Source of the DNA: Casuarius casuarius
Lineage: Eukaryota; Chordata; Aves; Casuariiformes; Casuariidae
NCBI GenBank assembly: GCA_003342895.1
Contig: PTFA01000010.1
Location: 7,526,837 to 7,590,836, forward strand
Direction of reading: 5' to 3'
Length of the DNA stretch: 64,000 bases
The position numbers and the translations under genes were made by a program. The notes below the pieces were generated by a model that saw only the letters and a list, made by a program, of their open reading frames with translations, made no database searches and was not told the origin of the DNA. Of the stretch, positions 28,190 to 40,541 are shown piece after piece (the stretch's first letter is position 1; each line of letters opens with the position of its first letter).

Positions 28190-31047
28190 ATTCGGAAAAA
28201 TGTGAAGGTCACAACACTACTACAACTAGGAATTCTTAATTGTTTTACCAGCTTACAGCCAGGTAGTGTGCTATGGCTGCAACTGAGCTGGAAACTTGGA
28301 GGCTCCAAGTATGCCAACCAGGACGTCAGCCTGCTGAAAAGCTGTCAAAACAAATCTTTCCACCAGAAAACATCCATTTTGATGGATCAGCATTTTTCTA
28401 GAAAAATAACTTGTCAGATAATTTCACACCAAATTTAATTTGCTGAAAACTCTTTAATAAAAGTCTTAACTCTTACTTCACTTTTTCATATAATTTATAT
28501 AATTAATCTTCTCAAACTAGGAAGACAGATCAGCATCTCTGTTCCTTTATAAACAGTTCAGCAGCACATTAGCACCAGGTTTTTGCATTTGGGCTTGCAG
28601 CTTTGGACAGGAAAGCTTTTATCACAAACATTCTTTGGTCTGCCTCATCTTCCCCCTCACCCCTCCCTAAGTCTACCCAAATGTGTTTATAATTATTCTA
28701 GAGTTTGAAACACATTTTTCGCTTTTTTTCCTTCTAACTTGTCTAAACTGTTTGATAAACAATACTGTTAAAATGAACGTGCAACAGGGCAGCTGCTGCT
28801 TCATGTTTTAAAATGTAATCACAAAAGGTAGCAACAGTGTTGGCCTTGGCCCGAGCTACTCAGACAAACAGAATTTCAGTCCCTCTTCCAGCAGGCATCT
28901 GAAAGAACAGAAGGAGGAAAAAGGAAGAACACAGAGAACACCACTGGGCTCACAAAACATCTAAATAACGACAAATGTTTTGAAAAAGAGATAGGTTTTA
29001 CCAGACAGACATAACATCAAGGAAGAAACTTATGGTATGCATAGTAACTTGCCAAAGATTTCTTTCAAAAACTGAAGAAGAATCAGAAACAAAATCCTCA
29101 GTTACCCATCTTTTAAAATAACGTTGCAGTGAGTAGCATGCAGTGAGCAGTCTATTTGCTCAGGGATATAAAAGTCATTCATTCCTCCCAAATATAGTGA
29201 GCAGGCAGACTACTACTACTGAAACTCTGCCTTTTTAGACATATTACAGCACTGAGTATGTGATGCTTTTGTTAAGTTGCATGCTTATGGCTATTGTCAA
29301 TTCATGGCATAAAATCCTCAACTAAATCTTGACATAACCATTCCTTTCCCTTAAGAAGTAAGCTTTGCTAGCTAAGATGATGCAACCCAACCATATTGTT
29401 TTTATTCCACACACTAATCTTTCTTGTGTAAAACACCTGTTGACATTTTAAGAAGAATGACTACACAGTCTGGATGCCTATTACTTTATATCACGGTCTG
29501 ATTTGCTTCTAAACATCAGAGTTAAACTTTCATTACTCTAAGGGTTACACATAGAAACCCACCTTTTGGGAGATCTCCTGTTTATCCATGCAGTTATGTT
29601 CTGGTTATATAAGTGGTCTGACAGGTTTTAACTTTAAATTAAATACCATCTGACCCCGAACTAAAATATTCAGTTGCTAGGCTTCCTGCCTCCATACTAC
29701 CACCTTTCCCCAGGCTACACTTAGGCCTTTATTATATTGAAAACTCACAGCTCATGCCCTTACAGATGACAAGCCATCAATTAAATGCTCCCCTAAGCAA
29801 TTGCCTATTTAGACTTTGTGCAGTGTTGTGATTTTAAAATTATCATCTATAGTCCTAAACACAGAGAACAAATATCTTCCTTATAAACAAGGCCGCACAT
29901 ACTCCACAACAACCACCTTTATGTTCTAGAACACAAATAAATTTCTGTAGAAACAAATATCATCTTCTAACCACAGAGCTCTTACTATGGTCTCGTTCAG
30001 AAAACATGTATAGTTATGTAACACAGCCCAGCCTTATGACTCACAGCACTACCCTACCAGCACAGACCCCATGTAACCTAACATGGCTTGCTCAACAGCA
30101 GTGCCAGGGGAGGTTTCTCAACACTACAAGGGGACAAACCCCAAATATCAGCTATTCGGCTGAAACCATTTTTTGCCAGCTCCAAAGAAGATGTGTTCTG
30201 AGATTCCTGATAAGACCCACACTTTGCACTCCTTAAAGCCACCATTTCCAAACTGCCCTACGTCAGGCTTGAGCCTATGGGGTAGGCCCTACAGCCCACG
30301 CACAGCAGACGTGCCCCAGCATACGTGAGCTGCCTGGCCATTTTGCTATAGAGTATGTTTAGCTTTCTCGCGGCAACGTCGGAAATCACTACGGCACTGG
30401 GAATACAATTTTATAACTGAATGCACATAGTGCTATCCTTAAAACATCCATTCAGTGGATGATACTTTTCTTCTGACAGTGACAAAACCTTGTCTGTGGG
30501 ATCACTTAACTTACTTCTTCTGACTAGTTTTGCCTACTTTTATAGCTCTGAAGACACAAAGGCAAACAGAAGAAGCGCTTTTCTAAATAAACTCACCAAT
30601 GTGCTATGAAACATGTCAAGATTGACACAGACAAAACACTACAAAGGCAGACTAAAGGCTAAAAAAGCTGAGGAGCACTTGACAAACTGATTGGCAAAAC
30701 AGAAGTTTGATTCCTTTTATGACATGCAAAGTCAACTCAACTACTTCGTATAAGAGTAGTAGTAAAATATTTTGAGTGTGAATAAATGGTAGAAAGGAGA
30801 AAAAACGGAGCCTGGCCTTCCCATGCTTTTGCTGAAGATGTCTTATAAGTCGCATTTTCCTCACTAAAAGTCATTTTTTATTTAAATTAAAACCTCTTCT
30901 CTCTTTCCATTCCACTCTCAAACCTTCCCAAATTAATAGTTAGCCTAGCACCAGACACAAAATTCAGTCAAACCTATCAAGAAGAGACCAAGACTAAAAC
31001 AAAATTGGATTCCAAAAGAACTCACAGAACTCTTCCGATTAAACTTC

Positions 31048-31048
31048 N
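31048..31048. other. Single ambiguous base (N)
   Basis: One undetermined base in intron 2. It affects no recognised feature. Confidence 0.95.
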
Positions 31049-32585
31049 GTTACCATTGTTGAAGAGCAGCTCTGCCTCAAACCAAAATACTACCCATACC
31101 CACTCTTGTCTCTGAATTTACTCTCCAGCTGCAGAAAATTTAGGTTTCTGAGGACTTCAAACATCTCAAATTCTAAAATGGGTAATAAATCTACCCATAA
31201 AAAAAGGTCTTGGCTAAATAAGACACTTTACCACTGAAACAAAATTGGGCATGGCCATTCTTGTCAACAGTTTCTATTGCTGAAATATTGAAAAAGGTGT
31301 TGTAATCAAATTAACAGGGCATGTGAATTGCATAATCAGCCCACAAATGCCTAGGTGGAGATTCCATCAGGCCCTAAATTACCACTTTATTAACTTACAT
31401 GATTTCTTGTCATTGCACAGAAACACAACTACCTTGGACTGTACATATTTTGCCTCCAATCTTTTCACTGCTGGCTCCCTGAATGCAAGGATCACCCACA
31501 TCATTTTATAATTTTGGAGAATAATACATATATATTTTTTTAAAGACTGACAATTCTGCAGTCAGCCACACAACTGAAAGCCCAAACTATCTCTGTTAAA
31601 ATTAATACCCAGCTCTCAACAGTATTGAAAAAAAGAAAATAGATGCCAGCATTTCGTGACATTGTAATTCCAGAGGGATAGTCTAAAAAGGAAGAAACAA
31701 GTCATGTAACTTCTTCAAAGTCAGTCATAAAAAGGCTAATGGTTCCCATAGATTTTTCGTATTGTTTCTAAAAAAGGAGCCAGAACTTTTCCATCAGAAA
31801 AACATTTGTCAAGCAGTCACTGAACATATGTTTGACAAGCTATGTCTCACACACTTTACATAAGCTTCTTGGCCATGGTCACACCAAAGGAAACTTACCT
31901 ACAAGCTACAGAGAATGATGAAAACAGTAAGTTTCCTGGTCCACCAGAACAAGATATTGCTGAGAAGATACAAGTGAAAGAGAAAAACACTCTGTGCTTG
32001 ATAATAATAATATAGTAAAAGAATGGCTATTTTCAAGAGTTACTCTGATACTTGTTCTCATTACCTACCTAGTACGTTTTTCAAATTCTCATCAAAGCTT
32101 CATTTTATTAAGCAGATCTAGCATATAGTTAAATAGGGCAGAGCAGTCATTCCTCACACTGTTTTAAATACAGTTTTAGTCTTTCCTTATCTAACAGAAA
32201 AATACACATATTAAGTTTACTCGTATCCTTTACAAGTAAACTTGTATTCTAAACATGTAGACAATTCTTCTCAAGAGAAGGAATTTGAAGTTAACATTGA
32301 GCAGTTACTGAAACTAAGTTTTATAGACCACTTAAGTCCTGCAACAGGAAAACAGAATCATTTAAGTGTGGACATTGGAATGCCCCTAATCATCTCTGTG
32401 CAAAAGCACTGTTCTTTACCTAAATGACATACTCAGTATATTATGGCAAAATAGCCATAAATACTGTGACCTTACGTTTCTTAGCTTCATGGTCTACCAT
32501 AACAAGAACGCCTAAAAAACCAGATAATTCACAGGGCAGATTTTTGGCATTACCTTTAAGATGCTTTGGAAAACAGAACTTTAGG

Positions 32586-32611
32586 AAAAATAAATAAATA
32601 AATAAATAAAA
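32586..32611. repeat. (TAAA)5 microsatellite
   Basis: An A-run is followed by five TAAA units. It is a tetranucleotide microsatellite in intron 2 and a likely length-polymorphic site. Confidence 0.85.
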
Positions 32612-33835
32612 GCCACAGCACCATACGATATGTTTAACATTTGCATTACATACACTCCCTCAAAAAATTGAATGTAAAGCATACTTTGAAACCTGAAAGC
32701 ATTGGTCTGGAAAGTGAATAATGTACATTTGGTGGGGTGGGGAGAAGGGAGAGAAAAAAAGGCACAGTTAGATAATTTAGAGACATGTAGTTTTAAGAGA
32801 CTGTCACCTTCTTGCACTTTCTAAGAAGTACTGAGGATGCAAACACTTACTTCCAACTACCCTTTTTAATGAAGAAGCTTTACTAAGTACAACTATTTTC
32901 AGAATACTTCCAACTTTTCAAAAAATTAAAAACTATAATTTCTTACATTTCCTTTCATAGATTTACTTTATAGCTAACCGGCTCTGCAAATTCTTTCATT
33001 TGTGGAAAAGAATTTTTTTTTGCACTTTGAGCAGGCAATTGGGAATTCAGGAATGACAATCACCAAACTCAGGCTTGGAATTAACAATAGAAGAGTCTTA
33101 TGCCAAATCATTCATGAGCAGGAGCCCAAGATTAGATTTCTTCATCCACAATATGACAGGCAGCACTCGAATCAAAGTTTAAGTATCAAGCAATACCATG
33201 GATGACATTCTACTTCATTTCAGAAATGTCTTTAAGTCTGTTTATTTTTTCAGGGTTGTTTTCTTTCTTTTCACAGAGTGGTTGAGGTTGGAAGGGACCT
33301 CTGGAGATCATCTAGTCCAACCACCCAGTCCACCATCCAGAGCACATTGCACAGGATTGTATCCAGGCGGGTTTTCAATATCTTCAGAGAAGGAGACTCC
33401 ACAACCTCTCTGGGCAACCTGTTCCAGTGCTCTGTCACCCTCAGTGTAAAAAAGAGTTTTTCCTCATATTGAGATGGAACTGCCTGTGTTTCAGTTTGTG
33501 TCTGTTGCCTCTTGTCCTATCACTGGGCACCACTGAAAATAGCCTGGCCCCATCCTCTTGACACCCTCCCTTCAGATATTTGTATACATTGATAAGAGTA
33601 CCTCACTGTTCTCTTCTCCAGGCTAAACAGGCCCAGCTCTCTCAGCCTTTCCTCATAGGAGAGATGCTCCAGTCCCATAATCATCTTCATAGCCCTCCAC
33701 TGGACTCACTCCAGTAGCTCCATGTCTCTCTTGTACTGCAGAGCCCAGAACTGGACACAGTACTCCAGGTGTGGCCTCACCAGGGCTGAGTAGAGGGGGA
33801 GGATCACCACCCTTGACCTGATGGCAATGCTCTTT

Positions 33836-34781
33836 CTAATGCAGCCCAGGAGACCATATGGCCTTCTTGGCCACAACGGCACATTGCCAACACATGGTCA
33901 ACTTCTTGTCCACCAGGACTCCCAGGTCCTTCTCCGCGGAGCTGCCTTCCAGCAGGTCAGTCCCCAGCCTGTACTCGTGCATGGGGTCATTCCTCCCTAG
34001 GTGCAGGACTCTGCACTTGCCTTTGTTGAACTTCATGAGGTTCCTCTCTGCCCAACTCTCCAGCCTGTGCAGGTCTCTCTGAAAGGCAGCACAGCCCTCT
34101 GGGGTATCAGCCACTCCTCCCAGTTTTGTATTTTCAGCAGACTTGCTGAGGGTGCACTTTGTCCCTTCATCTAGGTCACTGATGAATAAGTTGAACAGGA
34201 CTGGAGCCAGTATTGAGCCTTGGGGGACACCGCTAGCTACAGGCCTCCAACTAGACTCTGCGCCACTGATCACAACCCTCTGAGCTCTGCCATCCAGCCA
34301 GTTCTCAGTCCACCTCACTGTCCACTCACCTAGCCCACACTTCCTGAGCTTGCCTATGAGGATGTTATGGGGGACAGTGTTGAAAGCATTGCTGACATCA
34401 GGGTAGAGAACATCCACTGCTCTCCCCTCATCCACCCAGGCAGTCATTCCGTCATAGAAGGCTATCAGACTGGTTAAAGGCTATCAGACTGGTTAAGCAT
34501 GATTTCCCCTTGGTGAATCCATGCTGACTACTCCTGATCACCTTCTCGTCCTTCACATGCTTAGAGATGACATCCAGGATGAGCTGCTCCATCACCTTTC
34601 CAGGAATGGAGGTGAGGCTGACTGGCCTGTAGTTTCCCAGGTCCTCCTTCTTGCCCTTTTTGAAGACTGGAGTGACGCTGGCCTTCTTCCAGTTCTCAGG
34701 CACCTGTCCTGCTCTCCAGGACCTTTCAAAGATGATGGAGAGTGGCCTAGCAATAACATCTGCCAGCTCCCTCAGCACTCA
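33836..34781 (-). pseudogene. CR1 ORF2 reverse transcriptase remnant
   Basis: Two open segments encode RT. The first (34778-34452) carries the NYRPVSLTS and [14 protein letters not shown] motifs. The second (34447-33836) carries the [10 protein letters not shown] segment, SGVPQGSIL and the downstream thumb-like LMKFNKGKC region. A stop codon at 34779-34781 precedes the first segment; it sits where related copies have Arg, so CGA to TGA decay at a CpG is likely. A 19-bp tandem duplication (34458-34495) throws the two segments out of frame. At the catalytic site, where family members have F-A-D-D, this copy has S-A-E-N (34141-34130), so both Asp residues are lost. Beyond 33850 an apparent 1-base insertion changes frame, and a TGA lies at 33708-33706. 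The enzyme cannot be active. Comparison with other CR1 copies is from memory of the family. Confidence 0.93.
34458..34495. repeat. Exact 19-bp tandem duplication inside the CR1 RT frame
   Basis: Two identical 19-mers, AAGGCTATCAGACTGGTTA, lie at 34458-34476 and 34477-34495. Nineteen is 1 modulo 3, and the two flanking RT segments are offset by exactly 1 modulo 3, so the duplication alone accounts for the break between them. It must have arisen after or during insertion of this copy. Confidence 0.93.
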
Positions 34782-35642
34782 TGGGTGCCTCCCATGAGGA
34801 CCCATGGATCTGTGGGTGTCAGGTTTGCCTAAATGATCTCTAACACGATCCTCCTCGACTAAGGGAAAGTCTTCCTTTCTCCAGACTTTCTGCCTGGTCT
34901 CCAGGGTCTGAAATTCCTGAGGGCTGGCCTTTAGTCTAGTTTTAAATATAGGACGTCTGCTACTATGTCAAAGAGTTGCCAGGCAGCTTTTTCCCAGTAT
35001 GACATATTTCTCATTTTCCTAAAGTTACTTCTCCCAGTATGTACTACTTTGTGAAGAAAGGAAGATATGAAGTTTCTCTCTCCTTCATCTTTTCATTCTT
35101 CCAAAAATATTAGCTACTTCAGTCTCTTAGCTACAGAACCACAATGTGATACATATTCAAAATTAAAAATTTACTTAATGTTTTGCAGGACTTTGAATAA
35201 GTAATCCTGTCAAGATCAACAGAACGGTCACATGTAACATATTTAAGAGGGTCACCAGAGAAAATCTGAAATCTGGAAGACTAGCACCCAAACAGAAACA
35301 AGTTTTTCTGCAAACTCCACTCAGTTTTTAATAGCACAACTTCTGTAATAGATCCTAGGCACTTCCTATTTGTAAATCTTTAGATAGATGTAACATTAAT
35401 ATTTACACTGGTGAACTCAGCAGATTACTAAACATGCACACACAACCATACACACTGCTGTCAAGATTAAGCTAGACAAGCAGACTGTGAAGGCTCAAAA
35501 GAAAAAAGTTGTGGGGAAGGATATAAAAATATGGTAGACTACATTCTGTAAAGTCACACCTCTTCAAGTTTGTAGCTGAGGTTATATATTTCTAGGATGC
35601 CACACACGACAAATTCTCCAAGGGAGCTTTTAAAATCTGTTC

Positions 35643-35665
35643 ATGAAGGGGATGAAGGGGATGGG
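35643..35665. repeat. 9-bp tandem repeat (ATGAAGGGG x2.5)
   Basis: Two perfect copies of ATGAAGGGG and a partial third (ATGGG) lie in intron 2. Confidence 0.65.
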
Positions 35666-38600
35666 TGAGGTGCTTTGGGAGATTTTACAAACCGTACAGG
35701 CAGGGAAAGATCCCAAAGCATGCAAATATGCAGTCTGTCTCTCTTTTTTTGTGTGTTTTGGAGAGCCCTAGAAGAACTAATCCCTTCACAGCCACCAATG
35801 AAAAATTCAGCTCATAAGATTTCAACTGTAGATGACTAGCAGTTGTTTGCATAGGGTCACGCTTCAAAAGGAGAAGAGTGACAGAGACAAAGAACTTAAA
35901 TAGGAACCAGAGCTCTAAAATCTCGGTTTTCCCACTCCGTTCCAGGGGTGGCCCTTTGGCATCTACAATCCTATTCTCACTGAAGAAAATGGGAAGACTT
36001 CTGTCACATTATGCAGTATTTGTGCAGCCCTTGGAAACCATAAGGCCTATCAAAATTCAAAAATCACTAAGCCTTTCTCCCAGTCATTGCTTGGCTCCAG
36101 TTCAGGTATGTCCTGCTGGACATTCAAAAGCTGATGCATAAAAATCTGCTATTCTCTTCTGACCTAGATTTTCCTTTTTTAACCTTCATTAGCTCGATAG
36201 CTGTGTAAGATCAGCAGATAGTACTCATTTTTTACGAAGCTGGCAAAGAGAGAAGGCATAACAGGCAACAGCATGGAAATGGGCCACAGTTTAAAGGGTA
36301 TCTGCTCCAGAGCTGGGAACTCAGGACCAGGAGCAAAGAGCTCCTCTCTGTTTCACAGTTACCACCAACATGACCACCCTTCAGCTACGTAAACAGTGGG
36401 CAAAATGCTCAGGTTACATAAACTGATGAAATTTTAATGAAGCTAAAACAAATATGTCAACATACAGGACTCCGTTTTAAGAACCTGCAGTTTGCCAAGT
36501 CTCATTTCTGTTTTGAAATAGAGTATTTTTATGCAAGATGGTGATTCGTCTCTAGGTTTTAAGTAACAAATTTCTGTCAAACCTCAAGAACACATTGTAC
36601 TTTCATGATTTCATAGTATCAGTCTCTTTAAATCCAAATTTGGTTTGTAGCTATAAATTGTTGATTAGGACTATATAATTTATTTAATACTAAAGCTTTT
36701 AGTGGTTATGAGCAGCGATCAGACCTTTACTAAAACAAATCTCTGGTTTCACTATTGACTATTAGGCCAAGCAGTTATGAGTCTGCCAGCACAGTGACGA
36801 GTGCTGGCTTGAACATCACATTTAGAAATCATTCTCCTCAATCAAACAACTATAGTTTTATGTATGTCTAGGGGCCAATAGAAATTCTTGGTCAGAATCT
36901 CCAAAGATCATTTCTGGCCACATTATTAAATAGTGTTTTAAATAGTATGTCAGACCATCACAATAAAACTAAACAATTTGTTTAATCAGGAAAGCATAGT
37001 AAAATCAACACACAAAACCCTTGCTTTCCACACAGTTAACAGAACATTTGGGTGAGATCTTATATAATCAGGTAAAGCAGCAGTTCACCGCTTTATTCAA
37101 CTTGTTAAGAGCATTTAGGCTAGATTTTCAATAATTGCAGGAATTAATTAGTAACATACATATAAGCACTATACAAAAATACTTTGACACACACACGAAC
37201 ACACAGCAAAAGTACACACAACTCTGGATTATTACAAACTACTTGAGCTCCACCATATTATATGTGTTTGGAGTAAGAACTATGCGAGTTTTGTTTTACA
37301 CATTTGACAGTATTCTTTCAGGATCTTCTTAGAGTTTGAGACTTATTGGAGCCAGTAACTTTATTAAATCACATATACATCCTGAGTAACATTTTTTCCC
37401 CTTAATTTTTACCTCATCCAATCAGACTTATACGTAGATCTAAACATGCACTTTTTGGAAAGAATTCTTACAAAAATAGGTCCACAACAAAGCATGCTGA
37501 AAATAATAATAGTTAAAAATCATAATATCTTTTATTCTATCTGAGCTTACTCAGAAGATTCTCCACAGTTTAACCTGAAAGGAGAATATCAGCATAAAAT
37601 AGTTTTATTCTATAAATAAATGCATTTTTAGTGGTAAGAGAACCTTCTACTCAAGAACCAAAGACATTTCAATGCATCACTACAATACACAGCAAGAGAA
37701 GCACATCATCACCTAATAATTTGTAAGATATTTCTTTAATTTTAGGATAGATTTTAATAACCTGCCAGAGCAGAGAAATAAATAAGAAATAACAAAAATG
37801 AATTTTCACACATAGATTTATTTAGAAAACAACTTCTCTGATTTAAGAGTGCTCTTAGTTGCATAATCTCCTATCTTTACCACTTCTTGCTTGAAGTGAC
37901 AGAGAAAACTTAATATGAGGGATACTTCATGCTGAAACATGGAATTAAGATGTAGAATTGGGAAGCAACAAGGTTCCCATGAGAAATGAAAATGTAAAGT
38001 ACGTGTTAGACAACCTTGGGGAAGGAAAGCAGGGGCGGAGAGAGGGACTCAGAATGGATGTTGATAATTTTAAAGAGGAGAATAGTATTAAAAGTATTTT
38101 AAAGAGTACTGAAGTCCAAAAAATATATTACTATTCTTTATATTACTCCTCATCAATCCAAAAAAAAATATTTCCATGTTTATAGTTTTGGTGTGACTTT
38201 TTAAATGTTTTAAGGTACAACTAGCATGTTTTAAGCATAAGATACAATTAACTATACACAGACACCACAAGTACATGTTACATATACATTCTCACCCACA
38301 CATATGCATTTAAAGCACACAATTTAAAATCTAGAGTATTATTGTGGAATAACATCACTGGTCCATCTGAAGTAGCTCAGCTCCCATAGAGAATGCTTGG
38401 TTTTTTTTATTGCTGTGTTAGTATGGAACACCTACAACTACCAGATGTTTTAAAAGCCGCTTAGAAGGGGGCATCCACTACCAAAGAAGTGGACAGAGGG
38501 GAAATTCACCATGAAGGCTATGAGAGAGACTGATAAAACAAAGGTAAAAATAGTAATTCTTTCTCCATCTGTCAGGCAGAAGTTAAAAGCACTGCTGTTT

Positions 38601-40515
38601 GCTTCACTCAGCTCATTTGAGGTCTTCCATACACAGATCCTAAAACAGTAGAATTGAATCACTTTGCATATAGACCCAGCTACAATCCTGACTGTAATTT
38701 TTGAGCCACCTTCTCCTACCCTGGGGTCACCATATAAATACCATAAATCCTTGTTTAGATATTTTATTAGGACTACTCAAAATTTATGTCCCCATAGGTG
38801 CTTTCTTAATAATTTCATTTGAAATAGTATGTGTCACACACGCTCTATACAGTGTATTATACCATTACCTTTTATTTGAACATATTACGGAGAAGACTAT
38901 ATTGAAATATTCTCCACAGGGGTAGTCTCATTTTTTCCAGCAACATGGCCAAGTAAAGATGGCTCTTCTACATACCTTAATTTTTTTTGCATGTTAATCA
39001 TGCTGAACTTTCACATAGATGAGTGCTATGATTTTTTTTTAATAAACAATCTGCACTGTAAAGAATGTGATCAGTCTGTTTTAAAACACGCTAACAAGTG
39101 AATTTATCAGCTATTTGCAAGAAATGAGTGACAGATCAATCCTTTTCATCAGCAAAATAATCCCAACAAACAACTTCCTCCAAAGGAACAAAGTGTTGCC
39201 TAAAGGAACAAATCTGAGTTTCTGCTCCATTTTCTACAATACAAACCAAAAACTTTAGTCAGAGACACTTTTTAGTCCCCAAAAAGCAGACTATTACCAG
39301 CTTTAGAAGAGAAGGAAAAAAAAATCCAAACAACTTTATCTTGATTTTAAATCAAGAAAACATAAAACCCTTTTCTCTAGCACTCATCCTTCCATCTCCA
39401 CACCCCACAATTCCATGAAAAAGCAGACTCGTTATCGTAAGACAAGAAACCACTACACTCCTCTGTAACTAAGGCTGAGGCTACCTTATACCTTTCTGCT
39501 GTACGTTACAAACACACTGGTTGGCTGTATAACGCGACGGCCAATATATTGCAGCAAGAATTTTGCGTATTAACTCAGCTTATGGCAGAAAGCACGTTTT
39601 TACCAGTGAAGTTTATTTATAAAGGGAAGAAGAGCGGGGGCAGGATGAACAGAGAAAGTTTAAAATACATTGGAATGAGCTGCATCAGCAAAAGCATAGC
39701 TTTGCCAATAATACTCACCTTTGCATAGGTCTGGTTTTAACACACACTATCCGTAAGGCTCATCACAGTTTCCGGAAAACTCTAAAATATCCCACCTTGA
39801 AGTACTAAAGAGACTACAAATCTTTAAATATAAAAATAAATTTCTTACAGCGATCTCCAATTATTAAGCTGAGAGCCAGTTCCAACTGTTTAACAGAGCA
39901 ATCAAAAGCTTTCTCTCTGCTAAAAATCTAGTAAGATGTCATGGATTCTAAATTAATGATTTCCTGATAAACACGCCCAAGTTAGACAACTAGTATTTTG
40001 GAAGGAGAGGGGAGATTATTTCTTTTGTTTTACTGCCTCTCCTCAGAAATAGCATGGATATTCTTTAAAAGCCTCTGCACTACTAACAGTATTACTACTT
40101 TGAACTTCTTAAGCAAGAACATAGAACGAACTACATATCAGATTACAACTCTCTTGGTGAATTAATTTGCCCCCTTTTGACTCCCTGTTAATAGTTACTA
40201 AATGTTGTCTCGGGGTAATTTTAAAACATGTTTGTTCACACATCTTTAAAAATTAACATGTTAGCCGGTAATGGTTACCAGAAATTTAAAAATCAGGATT
40301 TAAAATATAGCTTTCCCTGTCTTCACTCAGCCTAAAGTTTCATTCAAAATGTTTAGTAAAAACTTGTTCGTTCACAAAATTTTTAAAATATGTGTCTTCA
40401 GAGTCTAGACTTGGATGCCAGTTATAATTGTAATGACTGAAAACACAGATAAACAGAAGCATGCCCAAAAACTCATCACCAGAGGCTATTCATGAAGACC
40501 AGAAATTACTACCTC

Positions 40516-40541
40516 AGTTTAAATACTTAGTTTAAATACTT
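40516..40541. repeat. Exact 13-bp tandem duplication (AGTTTAAATACTT x2)
   Basis: Adjacent identical copies at 40516-40528 and 40529-40541 in intron 2. Confidence 0.75.

Larger units (their letters stand above)
33271..34935 (-). mobile_element. CR1 LINE retrotransposon, 5'-truncated, inactive
   Basis: A CR1-family non-LTR retrotransposon lies on the minus strand, in the same orientation as LRP6. Its 3' end is the typical CR1 tail, which on the plus strand reads GAGGTTGGAAGGGACC near 33284 followed by the CTAGTCCAACC block. Moving 5' along the element come the C-terminal part of ORF2, the reverse transcriptase domain, and a leader stretch related to the region between endonuclease and RT. The match fades at about 34935, so the endonuclease and ORF1 are missing; 5' truncation is usual for CR1. 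The left boundary is sharp. The right one is estimated to within a few tens of bases. I saw no target-site duplication, as is common for CR1. Many lesions show that it is an old fixed copy. Confidence 0.95.
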
